DNA of 64,000 nucleotides, taken from contig CAWCAJ010000007.1 in the NCBI GenBank assembly GCA_963793465.1, positions 124,001-188,000 of the forward strand, read 5' to 3'. Positions within the stretch are counted from its first letter, which is position 1, and every line of letters begins with the position of its first letter. The DNA is from CAJQPP01 sp963793465. Lineage in GTDB: Bacteria; Planctomycetota; Planctomycetia; Pirellulales; Pirellulaceae. Positions 54,246-64,000 of the stretch are shown piece by piece. The translations under genes were made by a program, and so were the position numbers. The notes beneath the pieces were generated by a model. The model had not been told where the DNA came from. It worked only from the letters and a program-made list of their open reading frames with translations, and did no database searches.

Positions 54246-54977
54246 TCAATACCAAAGGTAAATAGCGGCCGTAGCCAGAGTATTCCAAGCCGCATGAGCC
54301 ACAATACAGGCCGTTAACCGACCTCGCCAAAGATAGAGCAGGGTCATGACCAATCCGCCATAGAATCCTGTATCGATCACACCTGCCCAGCCCTGATAGC
54401 CGTGCCCGGCGGCAAAAAGTACGATCACTGCCACAAAGGTCACAACGAGCGCTCTGCGTGAACCGCCAAGCAGGCTCCACAGAGTCGTGACGAAAAAACC
54501 GCGAAAGAATAGTTCTTCACTGAAGGCGCCTGTCCAGGCGAGGACCATGAACCCGAAAACACCCCAAGGCGCGTTGCCAATCTGAGCCGCGTTTGCGGCA
54601 ACGTCGCTGCGACTCGCCCCGCCGGTGTTGGGGATGATCACGAAAAATTGAAGTAACGCGAAAGTAAGGGCAACAGCCGTGCCAATGAGAGCGTCGGTGC
54701 GCCATTCTTTTCCAGTCAAACCAATATCGGTAAATCTGAGGTTGGCGATCCGCAGTCCAACCGAAATGGCGGCGATTCCAAGAACCAACCGAATCGCACC
54801 TACCAGCGCAAACGTTGGCCCTTCCAGCTCAAGCCCAAGGAACACTTTCGGAATTATCTCTGAAGCGATCAAGCCGATAAACCAAAGCAGGGCACCGACC
54901 AGCAGGGCACTCGCCCAGCGGACTTTCGAGATCGAAAAAGGAGTGACCGTTTTGGCAAGCGGGGAGTCGGGATTCAT
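54246..54977 (-). CDS. CPBP-family intramembrane metalloprotease
   Basis: 243 residues from ATG 54977, chosen because sequence beyond it in the same frame is not protein-like. It is a multi-pass membrane protein with the CPBP (Abi/Rce1) motifs: AFSEELFFRGFF (motif 1 with the EE pair), AAGHGYQGWAG (motif with His), and ACIVAHAAWNT (last His). Bacterial members process peptides or prenylated proteins; some give immunity to bacteriocins. No linked peptide gene was found. A 100-bp gap separates it from the isomerase gene upstream. Confidence 0.85.
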   Translation of the reverse strand: MNPDSPLAKTVTPFSISKVRWASALLVGALLWFIGLIASEIIPKVFLGLELEGPTFALVGAIRLVLGIAAISVGLRIANLRFTDIGLTGKEWRTDALIGTAVALTFALLQFFVIIPNTGGASRSDVAANAAQIGNAPWGVFGFMVLAWTGAFSEELFFRGFFVTTLWSLLGGSRRALVVTFVAVIVLFAAGHGYQGWAGVIDTGFYGGLVMTLLYLWRGRLTACIVAHAAWNTLATAAIYLWY

Positions 54978-55077
54978 GGACACTCGGGAATACTTAAGTC
55001 GATCATCAACGCGGGAGCCGAATCTTCCCGGGGAACACCGTGTCGGGAATATGCCGCTTCCGCAGCCCGCATTCGCT

Positions 55078-55863
55078 TCAGCTGAATACGTTCTGCAGGT
55101 ATTCCAGGGATTGGGCCAGCTGGACTTGGCTTTGCGCGGTGGGCGGGCATTGCACGGTGATGAAGCCCGCGTAGTCCCTTTCTTCCAGTTTGGCCAACAG
55201 CGGAGGCAGATCAATCGAGCCTCGACCCAGTTGCACTTCCACGTTGTCACTCCGCGACAGATCGCGAACGGCGTCCCGTGCGCGAAAGTGCACCACGTAC
55301 TCGGACAGTGCAGACATCGCGGCCTGTACGTCATGACGCTGAATCAACAACTCGGCGGGGTCAAAATCGACATGCAGGGCCCCGGGTCCCAGGGTTTGAA
55401 TCAGTTCCTGCAATTCTGTTCCCTGCTGGTCGCCGGTGCGAGCCGCAAACACCGCTCCCACATGACTGCCATGCCGGCCGATGTCCTCCAGGGCCTGAAT
55501 CAAATAGGGGTAATCGCTGGAGTCGGCAGCGGGAATTTCTCCAATTCGGTTGCTGACGACCTGGCAACCCAATTCCCAAGCCATCGTCATGGCGGCCTTG
55601 GTGGCATCGATCCGCTGTTCCAGATGATCCGCGACGGCATAGCCGCGCCGCGAAGGGAAATTCACACAGCAGACTGACAAGCGATAGTCGGCCAGCATTT
55701 TCTTGATCTGTCGCACCGCCGTTCGCGAAAGCTCGGTTGGCCGGATTTCGGTGCCGGCGTTGATCTCAATCCCTTCCGCCCCCAACTCGGCCGCTACCGG
55801 CAACGCCTGGCGAAAGGGCAGCCCCAGACACTCCAGGCGAATCCCTTTTCGTAACTTCAGCAT
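55078..55863 (-). CDS. Sugar phosphate isomerase/epimerase-like TIM-barrel protein
   Basis: 261 residues. The family features are LECLGLPFRQALPVAAELGAEGIEINAG at the start (strand 1 and the metal-side Glu), ADYRLSVCCVNFPSRRG, and HVDFDPAELLIQRHDV and VVHFRARDA in the later strands. It is shorter than the first isomerase-like gene of this window and only distantly similar. Residues that usually bind metal are partly present, so the activity is uncertain. The region upstream (55864-56052) is shared with the divergent Nif3 gene. Confidence 0.75.
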   Translation of the reverse strand: MLKLRKGIRLECLGLPFRQALPVAAELGAEGIEINAGTEIRPTELSRTAVRQIKKMLADYRLSVCCVNFPSRRGYAVADHLEQRIDATKAAMTMAWELGCQVVSNRIGEIPAADSSDYPYLIQALEDIGRHGSHVGAVFAARTGDQQGTELQELIQTLGPGALHVDFDPAELLIQRHDVQAAMSALSEYVVHFRARDAVRDLSRSDNVEVQLGRGSIDLPPLLAKLEERDYAGFITVQCPPTAQSQVQLAQSLEYLQNVFS

Positions 55864-56052
55864 GGCAAAACCCTCAACGACCCGCCGGTCGTGCTCCTGA
55901 AAGAATTACTGATGGCGGTTGCCGACCGACCGTCACTCCCGCGCAGCGAAGCGGCTACTCTTCCGACTGCGGCAGCCGCGGCTCCCTGCTTTGGCAATTG
56001 TGGTATTCTATCGGTAGTTGAAATCACTAACAGCCGATGGCAGGATCCGAAG

Positions 56053-56844
56053 ATGACGACCGTCGCAGACATTCAGCAATTTATCAATCAGTTGGCACCC
56101 CCCACGCTGGCCGAATCCTGGGATAATGTGGGTTTGTTGGTCGGGGACCCTCGGGCCACCGTGCAACGCATGATGACTTGCCTGACGATCACCCCGGACA
56201 GTGCCGAGGAAGCGATCGCCAATCAGGCCGATGTGGTCGTCACCCATCACCCACTGCCCTTTCGGCCCATTCAGCGACTCACTGCGGACCAGACGGCAGG
56301 CCGGCTGCTGTTGCAACTGATCAAATCCGACGTGGCTGTGATCAGTCCCCATACCGCGTTCGATTCGGCGGTGCGAGGAATCAACGCCCAGCTGGCAATG
56401 AAATTCCAGCTTTCCGACGCCCGCCCATTGGTACCCGCCATCGATTTCAGTGGTCAGGCGGGCGCTGCCCGCGTCGCCGAAGCCGATCCGGGGGCCACAG
56501 TGACGTCGTTTATCGAAAAGGCCAAATCCTGTTTTGGCTTGCCGCAGGTACGTTATGTGGGACAACGGCAACAGCCAGTAACGCGGGTGGCTTTCGGATG
56601 TGGCAGTGGCGGTTCCTTTCTGGAACAAGCGATCGAGGCTGGCTGCGACATGCTGATTACGGGTGAAGCCAGCTTTCACACATGCCTGGAGGCGCGGGCC
56701 CAGGGAGTGGCCCTGCTGTTGCTTGGGCACCATACCAGCGAACGTTTTGCCCTGGAGAGTTTGGCGGCCACCCTCGCTGAACGATTCTCAAAATTGAATG
56801 TCTGGGCCAGCCAGCTGGAGACCGATCCCGTGCAAACGATCTGA
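56053..56844 (+). CDS. Nif3-like dinuclear metal centre protein
   Basis: 263 residues from ATG 56053. It belongs to the Nif3/YbgI family, a hexameric ring with a di-metal site; the family has been linked to GTP cyclohydrolase I-like chemistry, but the function is not settled. Motifs are LAESWDNVGLLVGDP at the start, VVVTHHPLPFRP (metal His pair), ISPHTAFDSAVRGIN and GEASFHTCLEARAQGVALLLLGHHTSER near the end. The length fits the short form without the central insertion. It is divergent from the isomerase gene. Confidence 0.88.
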   Translation: MTTVADIQQFINQLAPPTLAESWDNVGLLVGDPRATVQRMMTCLTITPDSAEEAIANQADVVVTHHPLPFRPIQRLTADQTAGRLLLQLIKSDVAVISPHTAFDSAVRGINAQLAMKFQLSDARPLVPAIDFSGQAGAARVAEADPGATVTSFIEKAKSCFGLPQVRYVGQRQQPVTRVAFGCGSGGSFLEQAIEAGCDMLITGEASFHTCLEARAQGVALLLLGHHTSERFALESLAATLAERFSKLNVWASQLETDPVQTI

Positions 56845-57146
56845 TCCGGGTACCCGCCCGTCGCTACGGGTCGGGCAGAATCAAGCCGGGCGACTGGCCT
56901 GTCAAGGGCCGCTCGGGACGCAGCCCAAGTTGATTCCCCGAATCCTGATTCCCCGAATCCAACTGCATTGCAGGGAGAGGCGGAAAGTGTGCAATTCAGG
57001 TGTCTCGCAGGAAATTCGGCCAGCAAATGTAAGGATTTGACGTTGCCCCGCGTCCAGATAAAATATGGCTCGCCTATCCCGGCCTCACCTAACCCAGCCT
57101 ATCCAGCTCGCTTGCTGCGCTTTTTTCCCTTAACCTCCGGAACGGC
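56845..57146. other. Intergenic region with a short tandem duplication
   Basis: 302 bases with no gene. The unit TGATTCCCCGAATCC occurs at 56931-56945 and 56946-56960. A run of CC-rich short repeats (CTAACCCAGCCTATCCAGC) lies near 57090, just before the glycosyltransferase. Confidence 0.6.
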
Positions 57147-57893
57147 ATGCATTCCCAACCCTATTTGACCGCTCTGCCTGTTTTCAACGAAGTCGAGAGC
57201 CTGCATGCGGTGCTGGATCATGTCCTTCGACATTGCCAACATGTGTTGGTGGTTGATGATGGATCAACGGACGGTACCGCCGAGGCGCTGGCATCCCGTG
57301 CAGATGTGACCGTCGTGACCCATGCCGCCAATTCCGGTTACGGGGCAGCGTTGATGACTGCTTTTGACTTCGCCATTCGTAACGACTATTACGCTTTGGT
57401 TACGATCGATTGCGACGGTCAGCATGAACCGCAACGGATCCAGGATCTGATCGATCGCCTGGAAGGCAGTGGGGCGGACATTGTTTCCGGGAGTCGTTAC
57501 TTGAAACTCTTCGATTTGAATTCACAGCCGCCTGCGCAACGCCGCTGGATCAATCAACAGATCACCCGGGAGATCAACGAGCAACTGGGGTTGCAGTTGA
57601 CGGATGCCTTTTGCGGTTTCAAAGCCTATCGGACGTCGGCCTTGAAGTCGTTGTCCCTGAGCGTCAAGGGTTATGCGATGCCTTTGGAATTGTGGGTGCA
57701 AGCGGCCTGCCACGAGCTGAAGATCGTAGAGATGGCGGTCCCGCTGATCTATCTGGATGAAAGCCGGACCTTCGGTGGAGACCTGGATGACGCCGCCACG
57801 CGGCTGAATTATTACCACCAGGTACTGCACGAAAGCATGCAAAAGCTACCGCGTGATTGCCCCCAATGGCAGACGCGTGAATTGGCCGGGTAA
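57147..57893 (+). CDS. Family 2 glycosyltransferase (dolichol-phosphate-mannose-synthase type)
   Basis: 248 residues. The GT-A nucleotide-sugar domain shows ALPVFNEVESLHAVLDHVL, VLVVDDGSTDGT and the metal motif in TIDCDGQHEP (DCD, DxD type), then IVSGSRYL. There is no C-terminal membrane region, unlike GtrB-type proteins. It would transfer a sugar to a lipid carrier or glycan. It precedes the BshC-like gene by 30 bases, so the two are probably co-transcribed. Confidence 0.88.
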   Translation: MHSQPYLTALPVFNEVESLHAVLDHVLRHCQHVLVVDDGSTDGTAEALASRADVTVVTHAANSGYGAALMTAFDFAIRNDYYALVTIDCDGQHEPQRIQDLIDRLEGSGADIVSGSRYLKLFDLNSQPPAQRRWINQQITREINEQLGLQLTDAFCGFKAYRTSALKSLSLSVKGYAMPLELWVQAACHELKIVEMAVPLIYLDESRTFGGDLDDAATRLNYYHQVLHESMQKLPRDCPQWQTRELAG

Positions 57894-57923
57894 CAACCTA
57901 CGTGATTGGGCCGGGTATTTTCC

Positions 57924-59498
57924 ATGACGCTGACCTACCAGCGATTCCGCGCCCCTGCCCGGGATGGAGAAACCCTACAGGTACCCCCGCTATCCGGATT
58001 CACTGGTTTGTTGGAGCGAAACAGGGACTTGCTGAGTAGGTACGATCGGGACCTGGCCGGCATCCCCATGCAAACGTTACGCCAGGCGGCCCGATCCCAG
58101 TTGGTCGCCGCCGCCGCACGTTACACACGCCAGTATCGGGATGTGCAACAGCCCGAGAATCCGCAAGCCTTGATCATGGCCGGGCATCAGCCGACCCTGT
58201 TTCATCCCGGCGTCTGGTACAAGAATTTTGCCTTGCATGAACTGGCTGCCCGGACCGGGTCCTGGGCGGTCAACCTGGTGGTGGATAACGACCATCAGGC
58301 ACTGCGGGCCATCAAAGTACCCGTGGGCGGAAGACGCAACCCGGGTCTTCGTTGGTTGCACTACGACGACACCGTTTCTGGAGGTGCGTTCGAAACCGAA
58401 ACGTTGCACGATCGCCGCGTGTTCGAGTCCTTTGGCGAGCAGGTCCGGCAGGCGATCCGACCCTGGATCGAGCAGCCGCTGGTGGAACCGATGTGGCCTT
58501 ATGCTGTGGAGTGTATTGACGTGTTGGGCAAGCCATCGCTGGCCTTGGCCGCCGGTCGCCACCGATTGGAAGCCGATTTCGGCCTGCAAACCCTGGAGAT
58601 CCCGATGAGCCAGGTCTGTCAATTACCTGTGTTTGCTTCGTTCGCGGCAGAGCTGATCGATCGAGCCGCCGATTTTCTGGAGGTGCACAATCGCGAGCTG
58701 TCCCGGTTTCGCGAGCTGAATCGGATTCGCAGCACGTCCCACCCGGTACCCGACCTGAAAACAGTCGATGATTGGCTGGAAACACCCTTCTGGGTTTGGC
58801 GAGTCGGGGCCGATGTGCGACGCCCCCTGTTCGTAAGGCTGGACGCGCATCAGGTTTTTTTGAGCGATCGGCAGGAAATGGAATTGCGTCTGGATCGATC
58901 CAATTTGACTGCTGAATTGCATGCACTGGAAACCGCCGGGATCAGCCTGAGAACGCGTGCCCTGACCACAACGTTGTTTGCCAGGCTGGTGCTGTCCGAT
59001 GCCTTTTTACACGGCATCGGAGGAGGCAAGTACGACCAGTTGAGCGATGAAATTGTCCAGGGCTTTTTCCAGGTACCACCGCCTGAATTCAATGTGCTTT
59101 CAGCAACTTATCGTTTGCCCATCCCCTATCCCCGGGTCTCGGAGTCCGATCTTCAGCGTCTGCAGAATCGCCGCCGTGACATGTATTACCATGCTGAGCG
59201 GTTTGTTGACTGCCAGCAAACAGCGTTTCGCGAGCTGGCTGACCGCAAGCGGCAGCATTTGCGGAGCATGCCCATCCCGGGTAGCCGAAAAGCCTGGCAT
59301 GACCAGATGGACAGGTTAAACGAGTCGCTGCGATCGGCGTTGCAGCCGGAGAGGCGGGCTTTGCAAGCAGAGATTGATTCCGCGCGTCATGGACTGCAGA
59401 TCGATGAAGTGCTTGGCTCCCGCGAATTCAGTTTTTGTTTGTTTGATCACCGCCTGGTGGAACAGCTTGGTGAAATTCCCAATACCCCAAGCCCTTAA
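57924..59498 (+). CDS. BshC-like protein (putative cysteine-adding enzyme)
   Basis: 524 residues from ATG 57924; an earlier TTG at 57906 is less likely. The segment MAGHQPTLFHPGVWYKNFALHELAA resembles the nucleotide-binding region of BshC (MxGQQPGLFGGPLYT), the enzyme proposed to add cysteine to GlcN-malate in bacillithiol synthesis. Later parts include DNDHQALRAIKVP. A helical tail follows. BshC is about 540 residues, so the length fits. The assignment is tentative: bshA and bshB are not in the window, though a glycosyltransferase is next door. Confidence 0.5.
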   Translation: MTLTYQRFRAPARDGETLQVPPLSGFTGLLERNRDLLSRYDRDLAGIPMQTLRQAARSQLVAAAARYTRQYRDVQQPENPQALIMAGHQPTLFHPGVWYKNFALHELAARTGSWAVNLVVDNDHQALRAIKVPVGGRRNPGLRWLHYDDTVSGGAFETETLHDRRVFESFGEQVRQAIRPWIEQPLVEPMWPYAVECIDVLGKPSLALAAGRHRLEADFGLQTLEIPMSQVCQLPVFASFAAELIDRAADFLEVHNRELSRFRELNRIRSTSHPVPDLKTVDDWLETPFWVWRVGADVRRPLFVRLDAHQVFLSDRQEMELRLDRSNLTAELHALETAGISLRTRALTTTLFARLVLSDAFLHGIGGGKYDQLSDEIVQGFFQVPPPEFNVLSATYRLPIPYPRVSESDLQRLQNRRRDMYYHAERFVDCQQTAFRELADRKRQHLRSMPIPGSRKAWHDQMDRLNESLRSALQPERRALQAEIDSARHGLQIDEVLGSREFSFCLFDHRLVEQLGEIPNTPSP

Positions 59499-59525
59499 GC
59501 GTGCCGCGCTGTGGCAAACGCCCCA

Positions 59526-60296
59526 TCAAATATCCAGGTCCAGGCGACGCGCCCAGGTGGCCACGGCCTGTCGGTAGTCGTCCGCCAGCTGTTCCGGCAC
59601 GGGATGGTGATGATCGGCATCGGGGATGATGAATTCCGTCAACGGACCGCCATAGGCGTCAACAATCATCTGTTGGTAACGGGGAGGGATCGTTTTGTCC
59701 CGGGCGGACATCACGAACAGGGTCGGCGTCGAACAGCGGGCTGCGTTGGCCACCGCGTCCATGGCGGAGGGGACTTGACTGCCCACCAAATGGTAGCCCA
59801 ATCCGGCATTCCACCAGGAGTACTTCCCCCGGATCAGTTGATGAATGGGAGCTGGATTTCGCAAGCACAATCCAGCCACCGCATGATGCGCCGCGACGTA
59901 CAGGGCATACATGCCACCCAGACTGTTACCGGTTACCAGAATCGGTTTGCCGGCCGCTCGTTCCTGAATGGCCTGCCATGCCGCATCGCACATCTCGACA
60001 AGGCGGGTCACGCAGGCTTCGCCGCTACTGGTGCCATAGCCGGGTGGATTGATGGTCCAGACTTCGTAATGTTCGGCCAGCAGTTCGCAAGGATGGGGCC
60101 CCGCCAATTCGGCACGACCGCCATTGCCGGGAAACTTCAGACAGAATAAATCCGCCGCCTTTTCTGTACGCACTACCCAGGCCTCGATGCTTTCCAGGCC
60201 CAGAGGGATCACCTCCCGCTTGCGATCCTGAGGATCGATTGGATGCCGGGTATTGGCAAAAATCAGCTGATTGGCCAGGCGTCGTTTGAGGGACAT
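59526..60296 (-). CDS. Alpha/beta hydrolase
   Basis: 256 residues. The nucleophile elbow GNSLGG is near residues 127-132, the oxyanion segment is FPGNGGRAE, and the late acid and histidine are in FVMSARDKTIPP and IIPDADHHHP. Ser in the elbow, Asp in SARD and the His near the end give a complete triad. Sequence between (NPPGYGTSSG) is typical of the serine-hydrolase cores of this kind. The substrate is unknown. It is oriented like metG and separated from it by 93 bases. Confidence 0.85.
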   Translation of the reverse strand: MSLKRRLANQLIFANTRHPIDPQDRKREVIPLGLESIEAWVVRTEKAADLFCLKFPGNGGRAELAGPHPCELLAEHYEVWTINPPGYGTSSGEACVTRLVEMCDAAWQAIQERAAGKPILVTGNSLGGMYALYVAAHHAVAGLCLRNPAPIHQLIRGKYSWWNAGLGYHLVGSQVPSAMDAVANAARCSTPTLFVMSARDKTIPPRYQQMIVDAYGGPLTEFIIPDADHHHPVPEQLADDYRQAVATWARRLDLDI

Positions 60297-60389
60297 GACA
60301 GGTACCGCGGGTCTCTGGGCCTCCGGAGGGGAACGAAAAACATAGGGCTGTATCCGGAAACGGTGCGGCGTCTGGATCGCGGTTGCAGG

Positions 60390-62453
<2,064 letters not shown>

Positions 62454-62623
62454 GGTCCTGCCAGGTTTATAATCGGGAAGGTGAATTGTATCGAAACCGG
62501 AAAAAGTTCCCATGGCGGATGCCCGGACAAGGTTGAAAACCTGTTGTCTGCGAAACCGGTTGGCGATTTCCCATTCCCCGTCCCAACAGCCAACAACTCA
62601 CCCGCCGACCTCGGAAATCTCCC

Positions 62624-63760
62624 ATGGATTCCAGCTTGCCAATCGACCCCGCGGCCTATCATATCGCGGATGCCAGCCAGATCTATTCACCCGGATTGCT
62701 GGTCTTCAAGCCACTGCTGATGCACAACCTGCAGGAGATGCTGCGGATTGCCGGTGGCCCGAACAAGCTGCGACCGCATTGCAAGACCCACAAAATGCCG
62801 GCCATCATCGAAATCATGCAGGGTTTGGGGATCCGCAAACATAAATGCGCCACCTTGGCTGAGGCCGAAATGCTGTGTGCGGCCGGCGTTGATGACATCG
62901 TGATTGCCTACCAGCTGGTGGGTCCCAATGTGGGTCGACTGCTGCAATTGCTGGACACGTATCCTGACGTGAAGTTCGCTACCTTGATCGACCATCCCCT
63001 GCCCCTGCGGCAGCTGGGCGAGGCGATGGAATCCCGCGACTTACAGATCGGCGTACTGATGGATGTCGATCCCGGGATGCGACGCACGGGCGTCCTGCCC
63101 GATGAATCAGCTGGCCAGTTGTACGAGATGATCTGTGCGACTCCGGGTATCGAGCCGGCCGGTTTGCATTGGTACGACGGTCAGCATCGCCAGAGTGATC
63201 TTCAGGATCGCCAGCGGGCCGTGCAGGATGCCTGGATCCCCCTGGTCGAATTACGCGATCAATTATTGCTGCAGGGATTTCCGATCCCCAAAGTGCTGGT
63301 CTCGGGTACCGGATCCTTCCCGATCCTGGCTGAGTTTGGTGAACCCAATTTGGAGTTAACTCCTGGTACCACGACGTTGTATGACATCGGCTATCTCCAA
63401 AAGTTTCCGGACCTTCGGCTGCAGCCGGCAGCGGGCCTGCTGACCCGCGTGGTCAGCTGTAACCAGGCCGGGTTTTTGACGCTGGATTGTGGGCACAAGT
63501 CGATTTCGCCCGACCAGCCAGCCGGCCAACGCACCTATTTTCCAGCCTTGCCGGATGCCCGGGAAGTGGGACACAACGAAGAGCATCTGGTGCTGCAAAC
63601 GGAACAGGCCGACCAGTTCGTTCCCGGGGACTGGTTGATCGCCCTGCCCCGCCACGTTTGCCCCACCAGTGCCTTACACCAGTACGCCAATGTGATTGAT
63701 GACGGAAAACTGGTCGCTCGCTGGGATGTGGTGGCCCGCGACCGGGTGATCACGGTTTGA
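62624..63760 (+). CDS. D-threonine-aldolase-like PLP enzyme
   Basis: 378 residues. It has the alanine-racemase-like N-terminal barrel: LRPHCKTHKMPAIIEIM places the PLP lysine in KTHK. Metal-binding residues of the D-threonine aldolase group are seen in the C-terminal LPRHVCPTSALHQY. The middle has VDPGMRRTGV and PGTTTLYD. The family splits D-threonine or related hydroxy amino acids into glycine and an aldehyde. No pathway neighbours are present. It is divergent from metG, separated by 170 bases. Confidence 0.88.
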   Translation: MDSSLPIDPAAYHIADASQIYSPGLLVFKPLLMHNLQEMLRIAGGPNKLRPHCKTHKMPAIIEIMQGLGIRKHKCATLAEAEMLCAAGVDDIVIAYQLVGPNVGRLLQLLDTYPDVKFATLIDHPLPLRQLGEAMESRDLQIGVLMDVDPGMRRTGVLPDESAGQLYEMICATPGIEPAGLHWYDGQHRQSDLQDRQRAVQDAWIPLVELRDQLLLQGFPIPKVLVSGTGSFPILAEFGEPNLELTPGTTTLYDIGYLQKFPDLRLQPAAGLLTRVVSCNQAGFLTLDCGHKSISPDQPAGQRTYFPALPDAREVGHNEEHLVLQTEQADQFVPGDWLIALPRHVCPTSALHQYANVIDDGKLVARWDVVARDRVITV

Positions 63761-64000
63761 CAGGTTTCGCATCCACCGTCATGGCACCCTACAGATCAGC
63801 CTGGTCAGACGTTCAAATTGCCGGGGAAAGTGAGTGTGGCACAAGCTACATGTCCGTGCGACTGGCACTATCGATCAGCAGCACTATCGGTCAGCAGCAG
63901 GCATCTGGCCCGGTTTTTTCGGACCTGGCTGGCGTGGATGGGATGGCTCCAATAACACGTACATCGGCGGAGGTTCGTATGCACCCGGCTGTGTCAAAAA
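63761..64000. other. Right end of the window, intergenic with a short repeat
   Basis: 240 bases after the aldolase-like gene. A 16-bp unit GCACTATCGATCAGCA is duplicated with one change at 63865-63880 and 63881-63896. No gene is supported; a frame may continue beyond the edge. Confidence 0.5.

Noticed and set aside
54978..55334. N-terminal extension of the CPBP protease
   Set aside because: The extension overlaps the isomerase gene out of frame and is rich in Cys, Trp and Arg, unlike a real membrane protein start.

Overview
The window looks like a chromosomal segment of a planctomycete, probably of the Pirellulales type. This rests on four things: the gene order rpmJ-rpsM-rpsK-rpoA-rplQ with no rpsD between rpsK and rpoA, a strongly lengthened L17, an anti-sigma-like/DUF4175/GldA-GldFG/DUF4340 cluster, and many long secreted proteins with no recognisable family. 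The lineage is an inference from gene content, not a database result.

Layout. 1-11.5 kb (+) holds the tail of an upstream gene, a membrane anti-sigma-like protein, a huge Q/G/S-rich DUF4175-like membrane protein broken by a one-base frameshift, and an ABC exporter set (ATPase, fused GldF-GldG permease/auxiliary protein, DUF4340 protein). 11.7-19.6 kb (+) holds mostly single genes: AstB, a 29-residue membrane peptide, an M50 site-2-type protease, a TIM-barrel isomerase, an enoyl-CoA hydratase, a DEAD-box helicase, a small basic protein that appears to start at AUC, a cold-shock protein and a zinc-ribbon protein. 19.8-22.2 kb (-) holds a membrane protein and a DUF971 gene overlapped by a frameshifted phenylacetate-CoA-ligase-like gene. 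A DNA glycosylase follows at 22.7 kb (+).

23.3-25.6 kb is a small accessory island. It has an HsdM remnant, a HigB toxin with a HigA antitoxin fused to an ImmA/IrrE protease domain under a good promoter/operator candidate, a 109-bp MITE-like element that supplies the antitoxin stop codon, and a further ORF remnant. 25.6-28.8 kb (-) is the ribosomal protein/RNA polymerase alpha operon.

29.1-38.6 kb (-) is one tightly coupled eight-gene operon. An ExbB/TolQ protein and two ExbD/TolR proteins are embedded among large exported or anchored helical proteins of unknown function. A divergent gene at 39.0-45.4 kb (+) encodes a 2131-residue secreted macroglobulin-like protein. Together these are the best candidate here for an undescribed envelope system.

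45.4-64 kb is mixed. It holds an S4 RNA-binding protein whose pentapeptide-repeat tail is cut by a nonsense change, a sulfotransferase, an exported phosphatase-like/methyltransferase fusion, a beta-CASP metallo-beta-lactamase RNase, EF-P facing its lysine 2,3-aminomutase-like modifier EpmB, several small hypothetical genes around a 67-bp direct repeat, a CPBP protease, a second TIM-barrel isomerase, Nif3, a glycosyltransferase beside a BshC-like protein, an alpha/beta hydrolase, MetG and a D-threonine-aldolase-like PLP enzyme. No tRNA, rRNA or CRISPR array was seen. Short tandem duplications (9-18 bp units) recur in the intergenic DNA.
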